Below are positions 12,070 through 20,122 of a DNA stretch of 64,000 nt, one piece after another. The notes under the pieces were generated by a model. It saw only the letters and a list, made by a program, of their open reading frames with translations. It had not been told where the DNA came from and searched no databases. This DNA is from Acidobacteriota bacterium. Its GTDB lineage: Bacteria > Acidobacteriota > Thermoanaerobaculia > Gp7-AA8. Every line of letters begins with the position of its first letter. Position 1 is the stretch's first letter. The stretch spans positions 124,001-188,000 of the forward strand of contig JAFATB010000006.1 of assembly GCA_019244185.1 (NCBI GenBank), read 5' to 3'. Made by a program: the position numbers and the translations under genes.

Positions 12070-12498
12070 TCAGCAGCGCCAGCGCAACCGTACGCCGAAG
12101 ATGGCCGCACCCGCCGCGACGATCGCGAACGCCGCGCCGCCGCTGATCGTGGCGTACAGCAGCGAGAGATGCATGGTGTGCCATGCGACCGCGAATCCAT
12201 ACGCGACTCCTGCCACGGCGCTGCACGCGATTGCGACGATTACCTGCAACCACGCCGTCGCGTTGCGCAGAAGGCCGATGCAGAGTCCGCACAAGACGGC
12301 CAGCGGCGCCGCGCGCAGATACAGCGACGGCCCGAGGAAGAGCAGCATCGCAGGAACGTCGGCGAGGTTCTCCGAGAGCTGCGGGAGAAACAACGTGTAG
12401 ATGACAACGCTGAGCGCAACCGCCGGCAGCGCCAGCACCGCCGCGGCCGCGGCATAGCGCAGCAATCGCGCGGTTGCCAGCGACGCGGCGTCCGCCAT
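12070..12498 (-). CDS. Small multi-pass membrane protein, candidate immunity protein
   Basis: The product is about 142 residues with four or five hydrophobic helices and ends in a basic tail. It lies 32 bases upstream of the deaminase-domain gene on the same strand, so the two are probably co-transcribed. Such a neighbour could protect the producer, but membrane topology is unusual for immunity to a cytoplasmic deaminase and no family was recognised. An ATG at 12564 in the same frame would add 22 residues. The shorter form is chosen because an open frame on the other strand overlaps the extra part. Confidence 0.5.
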   Translation of the reverse strand: MADAASLATARLLRYAAAAAVLALPAVALSVVIYTLFLPQLSENLADVPAMLLFLGPSLYLRAAPLAVLCGLCIGLLRNATAWLQVIVAIACSAVAGVAYGFAVAWHTMHLSLLYATISGGAAFAIVAAGAAIFGVRLRWRC

Positions 12499-12679
12499 CT
12501 CGCGGTCATTCTCGCAGAACGCGTACGAGAACGCGGTCAATGCCGACGCGAAGCTGCGCGACAAATTCCTCGACGAGCTGCTCGCCGCGAAGAACGCGGG
12601 CAGACTGAAAGAGGCGTACGTCGACGCGGCCGTGAAGCGCTGCGAAGAGCCCGGCGAAGTAACCCAGCGCGCACCTTAA
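12458..12679 (+). pseudogene. Possible gene remnant without start codon
   Basis: A 73-codon open stretch on + runs between a TAG at 12455 and a TAA at 12677. It has no ATG, GTG or TTG near its beginning. Its last 50 codons look protein-like: an acidic/basic helical segment (NADAKLRDKFLDELLAAKN, then LKEAYVDAAVKRCEE). It could be the tail of a broken gene, now overlapped by the start of the membrane-protein gene on -. The evidence is codon character only. Confidence 0.22.
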
Positions 12680-14271
12680 CTGACGAGCAGCGCCAGCTCG
12701 GCCATCCGTTTCAGATGGTGCTCGACGAGCGCCTCGAGCACGGACGGGATGCGGCTCGGATCGGGGATCGCAGTGCCGCCGGCGTGAATGTCGAGTCGTC
12801 CCGCGGCGGCTTCGGCGTCGAGGAAGCGCACGAGCGCGGCGCGGTCGCGCGTGCCGTCGAGTTGCAGGAGGAGCGTCCGCGCGAGCGGGTCATCGAACTT
12901 CAGCACGCGGCCGCGCTGGTTCGTCACGAGCAAGCCGCGCGCGGCCTCGCGGCGTGCGAACGGCGTCGCCCGCGGGTGTTCGCTCACCACGCTCGTGCAG
13001 AGCGGTGCCGCCGTGTGCAGCAGGACCACGCCGCTCCAGAAGAGCGCGTGCAGCAGATCGGGCAGCACCTCATCCGCGTCGTCGGGCGCGCCTGCGGCAC
13101 GCAGGCGGCGATGCACGTCCGACGCGAGCTCGTCCAACGAAAGCGCGCCGGGCCACGCGGCCGCGAGCGCGACCAGCGTCGCCTTCGCCACCGGATGGCT
13201 CGACGAGAACGGCTTCCCGCGCTCGTTGTGAAAGCTCTCGCTCATCCCCGTGCGCAGATCGGGCGCGGCGCTCTGCGGCTTGCTCGGCGACGCCGCGTAC
13301 AACGCGCGCATCGTCTCCGGCCGCATCGTCCGATCCAGCGCGCGCTCGCCGTGCGCGAGCAGCGTGCGGCGGAACGTGCGGTTCAGCACGAAGTCGAGAT
13401 ACTGCTCGAGCTCGATGCGATCGCTCGCGAACGCGCGCAACTGCTGCGCGACGTTCGCCGGCAGGTTGTCGACTTCCGCCTCGTGCGCCTCCGCCTCCGA
13501 CACGTACTGCAATCCGTGCCGCGACGCGCGCCATGCAAAATCACGAAAGTAGAGCGGCGCGTTCGTCTCCTCGAGGTACTCGTGCAGCACGTAGCTCGGC
13601 TGATCGCGATACTCCTCGAGATGCTCGCGCGCGCCGCGCAGGTAGACCGCGTGCGGATCCTGCGCATCGCCCGCCGCATCGGCCAGCACGGCCACGAGCT
13701 CGAACGCCTTCGCCGCGCGCAGCTCCGGCTCGTCGATGCCGCGCGTATGAAACAGCAGCATCTCGCGCAGCATCCGCCGCAGGTGCCAGCCGGGGTACGT
13801 GTTGTAGCTGATGTACGCGAGGCCCTGCGGCGCGAGCTGCGCGCGCACGATCGCGAGAATGCGCTCCTGCACGTCGGGCGTCACCCACGAGAAGACGCCG
13901 TGGCAGAGGATGTAGTCGAACGTGCCGAACGACGCGTCGAAGTCGAGGATGCTCATCGCGCGCAGCTCGACGTTCTCGATCCCGAGTTCCGCGAGCTCCG
14001 CCCGTCCTTCTTCGATCTGCCGCGGTGAGAGATCGATCCCGACGAAGCGCGACTCCGGAAACGCCATCGCCATCGGAATCAAGTTCGCGCCGTTCGCACA
14101 TCCGAGCTCGAGGACGCGGCAGCGCTCCGGCAGCGCAGGCGTCAGCCCGTGCAGACGCGCGAGCGTGGCCAGCCGGTCGGGATGCGTGTGATGTTGCGCG
14201 GCCGCGGCGTACGGCACGAGCTCGTACGAATGGCGAACCTTCCCTTCGACGTCACGATTCTCCGGCGTCAT
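12676..14271 (-). CDS. SAM-dependent methyltransferase with regulatory domain
   Basis: The 531-residue product has an N-terminal class I methyltransferase domain. Its SAM-binding loop is VLELGCANGANLIPMA (about residues 54-69), followed by FVGIDLS and FDYILCHGVFSWV. A middle part with SYNTYPGWHLRRMLREML matches the predicted methyltransferase regulatory domain that often follows such enzymes. The C-terminal 200 residues resemble the PKMT-type extension. The target is unknown. The ATG at 14271 is chosen; an upstream in-frame ATG at 14295 is possible. It sits between two DUF4157 genes on the same strand, so it may act with the effectors. Confidence 0.8.
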   Translation of the reverse strand: MTPENRDVEGKVRHSYELVPYAAAAQHHTHPDRLATLARLHGLTPALPERCRVLELGCANGANLIPMAMAFPESRFVGIDLSPRQIEEGRAELAELGIENVELRAMSILDFDASFGTFDYILCHGVFSWVTPDVQERILAIVRAQLAPQGLAYISYNTYPGWHLRRMLREMLLFHTRGIDEPELRAAKAFELVAVLADAAGDAQDPHAVYLRGAREHLEEYRDQPSYVLHEYLEETNAPLYFRDFAWRASRHGLQYVSEAEAHEAEVDNLPANVAQQLRAFASDRIELEQYLDFVLNRTFRRTLLAHGERALDRTMRPETMRALYAASPSKPQSAAPDLRTGMSESFHNERGKPFSSSHPVAKATLVALAAAWPGALSLDELASDVHRRLRAAGAPDDADEVLPDLLHALFWSGVVLLHTAAPLCTSVVSEHPRATPFARREAARGLLVTNQRGRVLKFDDPLARTLLLQLDGTRDRAALVRFLDAEAAAGRLDIHAGGTAIPDPSRIPSVLEALVEHHLKRMAELALLVS

Positions 14272-14325
14272 TGGGCGAGCGCCGGCGCGGCGCATCCCGG
14301 AGGCACCGGCGCCGGGAGCATCGGC

Positions 14326-14943
14326 TCAGCGGCCGCAGCGTCCGCCGCGGCACGTCGGTGCGTGATGGCCCGGCGCGCACGGGGCGGCGCCGGGACGCGC
14401 GAACTTGCCCTGCACGGGCAGCGTGTGCGCGGCGGCGCGGGCGCCGAGGCGATCGGCTTCCGCCTCGAGCGAATGATCCTGCACGACGGCGACGCCGCTG
14501 CCGAACGGATTGCGAACGCGGCCGGAGCGCTGCTGCACGACGTGCGCGAGCTCGTGGCCGAGGATCTGCTGGCCGTTCGGCGAGGACGGGTTGTACTGGC
14601 CGGGAGCGAAGTGGATGTGCGAGCCCTGCGTGAAGGCGAGCGCGCCGATCGCCGACGCCTGCGGACCGACGTGCACGCGAACGTCGGCGAACGACGTCCC
14701 GTAGAACGACTCCATCTTCTGGCGGATGGAGGGAGGCAGCGGCTCGCCGCCGATGGTGGCGAAGTTCGCGAGCGTATCCGGAAGCTGCATCGCGTTCGCC
14801 CCGCCGTGCGGCTGCGCGACCGCATGCAGCTGCGGCGGCGTGGCCTTCGCCTGCTGCGGCGCGTTGCGCATCACACGCTGGCGCACCTCGGCGATGCGCG
14901 AGAATCCTTGCGGAAAGTGTCCCTGGATCACGGACGTACGCAT
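14326..14943 (-). CDS. DUF4157 (eCIS-core) protein without toxin domain
   Basis: This 205-residue protein is a stand-alone DUF4157 domain. It has the N-terminal VIQGHFP motif, FADVRVHVGPQASAIGA, FTQGSHIHFAPGQYNP and HELAH at residues 130-134 with a downstream EAEADRLG helix. The C-terminus is short and rich in Cys, His and Gly. The domain is best known from cargo of extracellular contractile injection systems. Here it begins 86 bases from the divergent VgrG gene. A strong ribosome site (GGAAGGAG) fixes the ATG at 14943. Its N-terminal 170 residues closely resemble those of the deaminase protein, so they are paralogues with swapped C-termini. Confidence 0.8.
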   Translation of the reverse strand: MRTSVIQGHFPQGFSRIAEVRQRVMRNAPQQAKATPPQLHAVAQPHGGANAMQLPDTLANFATIGGEPLPPSIRQKMESFYGTSFADVRVHVGPQASAIGALAFTQGSHIHFAPGQYNPSSPNGQQILGHELAHVVQQRSGRVRNPFGSGVAVVQDHSLEAEADRLGARAAAHTLPVQGKFARPGAAPCAPGHHAPTCRGGRCGR

Positions 14944-15029
14944 GCGGTTCTCCTTCCGGATGGACTTCATGATAGGCCGCCCGATGTCCGCAGACAAGCG
15001 CGGCGCGGACGCGGGTCTACACTTCCGGC

Positions 15030-17087
15030 ATGCCATTCACGCAGGACGGGCAGTACATCTCCATCTCCACCCCCCTCGGAAAGGACAAGCTGCTGCTGCG
15101 GCGCTTCAGCGGCGAAGAGCAGCTCTCCGGCCTGTTTCACTACGCCCTCGAGATGCAGTCCGAGGACGGCGCGCTCGATTTCTCGAAGATCGTCGGCAAG
15201 GCCGTGACCATCAGCATCGTCCTCGCCGACGGCACCACGCGCTACATCAACGGCATCGTCGGCCGCTTCGTGCAGGCCGGCGCGGACGCGGAGTTCTACA
15301 GCTACGCCGCCGATCTCTACCCCTGGTTCTGGCTCACGACCATGATCGCCGACTGCCGCGTCTACCAGAACAAGAGCGTCATCGACATCATCACGGGCCT
15401 CTTCGGCGAGCTCGGATTCACCGACTATAAAAATAGTACGACCGGCACGTACGCGGCGCTCGAGTACTGTGTGCAGTACAACGAGACCGTGTTCGCGTTC
15501 GTGTCGCGCCTCCTCGAAGACGCCGGCATCACGTACCACTTCGAGCACGCCGACGGCGTGCACACGCTCGTCCTCGCCGACGATTCCTCGGCCTACGCCG
15601 ACTGCCCCGGCGCGGCCACCGTGGCGCTCGGCACCTCCGGCAACTGGCTGCAGCAGAACGTCATGACCTCGTGCGTCGTCGAGCAGGTGGTCATCCCCGG
15701 CAAGTACGCCGTCGACGACTTCGGCTTCGAAACGCCGTCGACCGATCTCATGGGCTCGACCGACAGCACGGTGGCCATCGACGGCAGCAAGCGTCGCATC
15801 TACGAGTTCCCCGGCGGCTTCGTGAAGAAGGACGCGGCGGAAACGCTCGCGAAACTGCGCATGGAAGAACAGGAGTCGCCGCAGAAGACGCTCACCGGCA
15901 CGAGCTTCTGCCGCGCGTGGTTCGCCGGCGCGAAGACGACGCTGGCCGGCCATTCGCGCGACGACGTCAACACCGCGTACGTCGTCTCGCGTCTCGTGCA
16001 CAACGCGTCGCTCGACGGCTACGGAAACTCGTTCGAGGCCTTCCCCGCCACGGTCACGTATCGCCCGCCGCGCGTCACGCGCCGGCCGATCATCCCCGGC
16101 ACGCAGACGGCGATCGTCGTCGGCAAGTCGGGCGAGGAGATCTGGACCGACAAGTACGGCCGCGTGAAAGTGCAGTTCCACTGGGACCAACTCGGGAAGA
16201 ACGACGAGAACAGCTCGTGCTGGATCCGCGTCGCGCATGGCTGGGCGGGTAAAGCGTGGGGACAGATGTTTCTCCCGCGCATCGGCCAGGAAGTCGTCGT
16301 CAGCTTCCTCGAGGGGAACCCCGATCGCCCGCTGATCACCGGCGCGGTCTACAACGCGGAGCAGACCGTTCCCTACACGCTGCCGGCCGATCAGACCAAG
16401 AGCACGATCAAGACGAACGTGTCGAAAGGCGGCGGCGGCTTCAACGAGATCCGCTTCGAGGACAAGAAGGATTCGGAGGAGCTCTTCGTGCAGGCGGAGA
16501 AAGACCGCAACACCGTCGTCAAGAACAACGACGACCTCAAGGTCGGCTTCGAGAAAAAAGACAAAGGCAACCAGACCATCGCCATCTACAACGACCGCAC
16601 GGTATCGCTCGACGAGGGCAACGAGTCGCTGCAGGTGAAGAAAGGCAACCGCACGATCAACGTCGACAAGGGCAACGAGACGCACAACGTCGCCGGCACG
16701 CGCGACGTGAAAGTGACGAAAGCCGAGACGCACACGAACGAAGACAACTTCGATCAGAAAGTCACGAAAAACTACACGCTGAAGATCGACGGCAACCTCG
16801 AGATCACCGTCACCGGCAAGGTCACGATCAAGTCGACGCAGGACATGACGCTGCAGTCGTCCGCCGCGCTCACCGCCAAGGCCGGCACCGATCTCAAGAC
16901 CGAGGGGCTGACGATCTCGAACAAGGCTTCGACGGACCTCAAGAACGAGGGACTGAACGTGACGAACAAGGCCAGCGTCAATCTCTCCAACGAGGGCGCG
17001 ATGATCGCGAGCAAGGCCTCGGGGATGCACAACGTGGAGGCGAGCGGCATCCTCGTCGTGAAGGGCTCGCTCGTGAAGATCAACTAG
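15030..17087 (+). CDS. vgrG: T6SS spike protein VgrG (TssI)
   Basis: The 685-residue product is a full VgrG. An N-terminal gp27-like region has LLLRRFSGEEQLSGLFHYALE, then VQYNETVFAFVSRLLEDAGI. The gp5-like OB-fold contains KVQFHWD, SSCWIRVAHGWAG and GQEVVVSFLEGNPDRPLITG. A long C-terminal beta-helix of repeated short strands ends in VVKGSLVKIN. VgrG trimers tip the Hcp tube and carry effectors. There is no extra C-terminal effector domain, so cargo is probably separate. It is divergent from the DUF4157 gene and ends 1 base before the convergent repeat-rich gene. Confidence 0.96.
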   Translation: MPFTQDGQYISISTPLGKDKLLLRRFSGEEQLSGLFHYALEMQSEDGALDFSKIVGKAVTISIVLADGTTRYINGIVGRFVQAGADAEFYSYAADLYPWFWLTTMIADCRVYQNKSVIDIITGLFGELGFTDYKNSTTGTYAALEYCVQYNETVFAFVSRLLEDAGITYHFEHADGVHTLVLADDSSAYADCPGAATVALGTSGNWLQQNVMTSCVVEQVVIPGKYAVDDFGFETPSTDLMGSTDSTVAIDGSKRRIYEFPGGFVKKDAAETLAKLRMEEQESPQKTLTGTSFCRAWFAGAKTTLAGHSRDDVNTAYVVSRLVHNASLDGYGNSFEAFPATVTYRPPRVTRRPIIPGTQTAIVVGKSGEEIWTDKYGRVKVQFHWDQLGKNDENSSCWIRVAHGWAGKAWGQMFLPRIGQEVVVSFLEGNPDRPLITGAVYNAEQTVPYTLPADQTKSTIKTNVSKGGGGFNEIRFEDKKDSEELFVQAEKDRNTVVKNNDDLKVGFEKKDKGNQTIAIYNDRTVSLDEGNESLQVKKGNRTINVDKGNETHNVAGTRDVKVTKAETHTNEDNFDQKVTKNYTLKIDGNLEITVTGKVTIKSTQDMTLQSSAALTAKAGTDLKTEGLTISNKASTDLKNEGLNVTNKASVNLSNEGAMIASKASGMHNVEASGILVVKGSLVKIN

Positions 17088-17088
17088 T

Positions 17089-18054
17089 TTACTTTTTGCC
17101 GCCGAAGAGGTCGGGACGCTCGAGCCGGTTGAGATAGGACGAGATGACGAACTGCTGCAGCTCGCCGCCTTCGCCCTGGGTGATGTCTCCTCTCTCGATG
17201 TGCAGCGCGATCAGCCGGCACAGCCCGTTGACCAGCTCTATGTTCAACGCGCCGTTGACGAATGCGGCGTTCAACTCATCGGCGAGCGCGGAGCGCAACG
17301 CCGTCGCGAAACTGACGCCGAGCTGGCCGCCGACACCGCTGGAGTAGACCTTGGCCGAGGCGCTCGAGCCGGTCGAACTGATGCCGCCGCCGCAGCCGGA
17401 CACGCCACCGCGATGCACGCTCTTCGGGATCTGGATGACGGGCGCGCTGCGATACGAGCCGCCCATGCCGGCGCTGCGATAGGAGGCGCCGGGCACGACA
17501 TGCTCCCATTCGGTCGGCTTGCCCTCGTGGCCGCCCTTCTGGTTGTAGTACTTGACGCCGACGCTGTCGCTGCCCGGCGGAAAGAGCGACTGCCGCGCGC
17601 ACTTTTCGCCGGCGTAGCAGAAGACGTCGCCGCAGTAGAGGCAGCACTGCACGACCCCGCGCGCGCGGCGTTGAATGGCAGGAGCCGCGACACGCGCGCC
17701 GGCGCGCTGCGCAGGCGCGATCGCGCGCTGGACGGCACCAACGCCGCGTTGCATCGCCGCCGCAACATGGGGCGCCGGTCCGGCCTTCGGCTGCACCGCT
17801 GCCGCAACGTGCGCTGCCGCGGGTGCCTTCATCGTCCGTTGCATCGCCGCCGCAACGTGCGGCGCGGGTCCCGTCTTCGGCTGCACCGCTGCCGCGACAT
17901 GCGCGGCCGCCGGCACCTTCATCGTGCGCTGCATCGCCGCCGCGACATGCGGCGCCACGGCTGCATGGCGCTGCACGGCCGCGGCCGGCGACTGAGGCGT
18001 TGCCACGCGATTCGCGGGCGCGGCTAGCGGAACGGGCGGGCGGCGATCCGGCAT
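17089..18054 (-). CDS. Repeat-linker protein with Cys-rich, possibly HNH-like C-terminus (candidate effector)
   Basis: This 321-residue protein starts at an ATG preceded by GGAAG. Residues 1-135 are a low-complexity Ala/Gln/Pro linker with repeated VQR and MQR motifs and two 30-residue repeats. Similar VQR motifs occur in DUF4157-type toxins. A Cys cluster (CCLYCGDVFC, 137-146, plus C152) comes next, then a domain with EWEHVVPGAS (182-191) and a later His (214). Together these could be a treble-clef/HNH-type nuclease site. The last 80 residues are helical. The family was not recognised, so nuclease activity is a guess. Location between VgrG and PAAR supports an effector role. Confidence 0.55.
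   Translation of the reverse strand: MPDRRPPVPLAAPANRVATPQSPAAAVQRHAAVAPHVAAAMQRTMKVPAAAHVAAAVQPKTGPAPHVAAAMQRTMKAPAAAHVAAAVQPKAGPAPHVAAAMQRGVGAVQRAIAPAQRAGARVAAPAIQRRARGVVQCCLYCGDVFCYAGEKCARQSLFPPGSDSVGVKYYNQKGGHEGKPTEWEHVVPGASYRSAGMGGSYRSAPVIQIPKSVHRGGVSGCGGGISSTGSSASAKVYSSGVGGQLGVSFATALRSALADELNAAFVNGALNIELVNGLCRLIALHIERGDITQGEGGELQQFVISSYLNRLERPDLFGGKK
17776..17955 (-). repeat. Two tandem 90-bp coding repeats
   Basis: Two adjacent in-frame 90-base units encode residues 34-63 and 64-93 of the repeat-linker protein. Each reads approximately APHVAAAMQRTMK then PAAAHVAAAVQPK. A third partial unit (APHVAAAMQR) follows at residues 94-103. The DNA differs at several positions between units, so the duplication is not brand new. 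Confidence 0.85.
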
Positions 18055-18098
18055 TTTTTCTTCCTGCCGGAACAACTTACGTCCGGCGCCACCGCGAA

Positions 18099-19103
18099 TC
18101 AACCCTTCCGTCGCGCGACCACGAGGTGCACGTCGTACTCGACTGCGCTTCGGTCGTGCAGCCGCACGCGCCACGGCACGGACGCCACCTCGCGGTCGAT
18201 CGCAAACTCCTCGGCCAGCAGCGCGCGCAGGATCGGCTCCGCGGCGCCGCCGTGCGGTCCGCGTTGCGAGTGGCCGCCGAGCCACCCTTCGACGGGCGTC
18301 GCGGACGCGGACCAGTCGTACGGCGTCGCGACGAGCGCGGTGCCGCCGCCGCGCATGACGCGCCCGAGCTCGCGCAGCACTTCCGCGGGCGACGGCGTGC
18401 AGTCGACGAGATTCAGACTCGCCGCGACTCCAAACGTCGCGCCGCCGAACGGCAGCGCCGCGGCGTCGCAGCACCAGAAGTCGACGCGCTCGCGCGCGGG
18501 CAGCGTGACGTCGTCCTCGCGCCGCTCGTACACGACGCCGACGCGACGCCGCGCGTAGCGCACGCGTCCTGCGCGCAACGCCTGCGACGCGATGCGCAGC
18601 ATGGCGAAGTTGAGATCGATGCCGACGGTCAGCGCGTTCGTGCGCTCCGCGAGCGCGAACGTGGTGCGTCCCGTCGCGCAGCCGGCGTCGAGCGCGGGAC
18701 CCGCGAGCTCGTGCGCCGCATCGAGTCCGCGCGCGAGCACGCGCAGCGCGGCGCCGCCGCCGGAGCCGTAGTGATCGTCCGCGTAGATGCCGGTGTGCTG
18801 GCGCAGCGTGTCGTAGGCGGAGCCGGGTCCGAGGACGTCGCCGAGGAGGGACTCGATCGGCGCGGAGAGATCGTCGCGCAGCAGCACCTGCAGCGGATTC
18901 GCGGCGAGCCAGGTGCGGATCGCGCCGACGAAGATCGGGATGCCGTCGATGATCGGATACTCGCGCGCGCAATCGCGTCCCGCGCAGACGACGATGCCTT
19001 CGAGCACATCGTCCGCGTCGCCGCGTTCGATCGACGACAGCGCGAGCGGCGCGCGGCACAACGGACAGACCGGCTGCAGCGCCTCGAAATGCGAGCGGCG
19101 CAA
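18099..19103 (-). CDS. Class I methyltransferase with N-terminal zinc ribbon
   Basis: The 334-residue product begins with a Trm112-like zinc ribbon (CPLC, then C-x4-C before REYPIIDGIPIFVG). A Rossmann methyltransferase follows from about residue 130, with LDAGCATGRTTFALAE, a VGIDLN acidic loop and WCCDAAALPF. Enzymes with this layout methylate varied small molecules or proteins. It starts with TTG directly after the PAAR stop codon, so it belongs to the PAAR transcript. It is unrelated to the other methyltransferase of the island. The target is unknown. Confidence 0.75.
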   Translation of the reverse strand: MRRSHFEALQPVCPLCRAPLALSSIERGDADDVLEGIVVCAGRDCAREYPIIDGIPIFVGAIRTWLAANPLQVLLRDDLSAPIESLLGDVLGPGSAYDTLRQHTGIYADDHYGSGGGAALRVLARGLDAAHELAGPALDAGCATGRTTFALAERTNALTVGIDLNFAMLRIASQALRAGRVRYARRRVGVVYERREDDVTLPARERVDFWCCDAAALPFGGATFGVAASLNLVDCTPSPAEVLRELGRVMRGGGTALVATPYDWSASATPVEGWLGGHSQRGPHGGAAEPILRALLAEEFAIDREVASVPWRVRLHDRSAVEYDVHLVVARRKG

Positions 19104-19490
19104 TCAGCCTCCGATCAGCACCGTCGGACAACCGGGCGGAAGGACTTTGCCGGTCGGTCCCGGAATCGGCGCGACGCACGAGGTATGCGCCGTCATGTCG
19201 CCGGCGCGCGCGGCGGGCATGTTGCCGATCAGCACCGTCGCCGAGCCGAGCGCGATCATCCCCGGGCCGCCGGGAACGCAGCCCGGCAGCATGCACGGTC
19301 CGGTGGTGTCGGTGAGACGCGCGGCGGGCATGTTGCCGATCAGCACCGTCGCTTCGCCTTTGAGGATCGTGAGCGGCAGCGCGGGATGCGCGGACGGCGT
19401 CGGCACCGGCGCGGGCGGATGGATCGGCGCGTGGCAGTGCGGCGAATCCTGCAGCACCATGTCCGTCATCCGCGCGGCGGGCTTCGACAT
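19104..19490 (-). CDS. PAAR-domain spike tip protein
   Basis: This 128-residue protein is made of PAAR motifs. It opens with MSKPAARMTDMV and carries two copies of the pattern TVLIGNMPAAR, with a His/Pro-rich loop between. PAAR proteins cap the VgrG trimer with a zinc-held point and recruit effectors. There is no C-terminal toxin extension. The ATG at 19490 is chosen because the family begins there. It is adjacent to the methyltransferase gene and divergent from the MORN-type gene. Confidence 0.9.
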   Translation of the reverse strand: MSKPAARMTDMVLQDSPHCHAPIHPPAPVPTPSAHPALPLTILKGEATVLIGNMPAARLTDTTGPCMLPGCVPGGPGMIALGSATVLIGNMPAARAGDMTAHTSCVAPIPGPTGKVLPPGCPTVLIGG

Positions 19491-19524
19491 GCGGCCGAGT
19501 ATAGCTCCTGCTATTCTCGCGAAC

Positions 19525-19953
19525 GTGGGTGCCACCGAGCGGATCGAGCGCGATGACGCGGGGCGCGTCCGCCGCCGCTACTCCGTCGACGACGACGGCG
19601 CTCTCGACGGAGAGCTCGTGCAGTACGACGAGCAGGGACACGTCGAAGTGCAGCTTCCGTATCGCACGGGCGTGCTCGACGGCGAGGCGCGTTTCTTCGA
19701 GCGCGGGCGACTGCAACTGCGCATGACGTATCGCAACGGCCTCGAAGAAGGCGAGCGCATTCTCTACGGCGAGCAGAACAAGCCGGCCATGACGGTCACG
19801 GTGCGCGCGGGCGTGCAGCACGGCACGACGAGCTGGTTCCGCGCCGACGGCTCGCTCATGCGCACCGCCGAGTTCGTCGACGGCGAAATGAAGGGCGAGC
19901 CGGTCGACTACGACGAGCGCGGACGCGCGGCGAAGAAGACGACTCGCAAATGA
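19525..19953 (+). CDS. MORN-repeat (YwqK-type) protein, candidate immunity protein
   Basis: The 142-residue product is made of repeats of the MORN/YwqK type: DGELVQYDEQGHVEVQL, DGEARFFERGRLQLRM, EEGERILYGEQ and KGEPVDYDERGR. Such proteins often neutralise toxins encoded next to them and are common beside T6SS effectors. The GTG start at 19525 lies 34 bases from the divergent PAAR start. The gene ends in an ATGA overlap with a small membrane protein. Confidence 0.7.
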   Translation: MGATERIERDDAGRVRRRYSVDDDGALDGELVQYDEQGHVEVQLPYRTGVLDGEARFFERGRLQLRMTYRNGLEEGERILYGEQNKPAMTVTVRAGVQHGTTSWFRADGSLMRTAEFVDGEMKGEPVDYDERGRAAKKTTRK

Positions 19954-20081
19954 AGCACACCATCGTCACGATCCAGCTGCATCGCAAGGGCGTGATCCTG
20001 GTCATCATCGGCGCGGTGCTGCTCGCGATCCTGCTCGTGACGGCGGGATATCTCGCCGGCGCGGCGTCCGTGTCGCACTGA
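19950..20081 (+). CDS. Single-pass membrane micro-protein
   Basis: This 43-residue open frame starts at an ATG overlapping the stop of the MORN-type gene and ends at a TGA at 20079. It encodes a short basic N-terminus, one long hydrophobic helix (about residues 14-38) and a short tail. The ATGA overlap argues that it is real and translated with the upstream gene. No family was recognised. Confidence 0.5.
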   Translation: MKHTIVTIQLHRKGVILVIIGAVLLAILLVTAGYLAGAASVSH

Positions 20082-20099
20082 CGCGTTTGCCGATATAAT
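20071..20099 (+). promoter_or_regulatory. Possible promoter of the PKD lipoprotein gene
   Basis: A perfect TATAAT lies at 20094-20099, which stands out in this GC-rich sequence. The hexamer 17 bases upstream (TGTCGC) is only a weak -35. The box is 24 bases before the ATG at 20123, and no Shine-Dalgarno sequence is visible. Confidence 0.4.
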
Positions 20100-20122
20100 T
20101 CGCGGACGTCCCTTCTCCGCCC

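Noticed and set aside
12040..14028. 662-codon open frame on + across the methyltransferase and membrane-protein genes
   Set aside because: The encoded protein is Arg-rich without domain order. The minus strand has a clear SAM methyltransferase.
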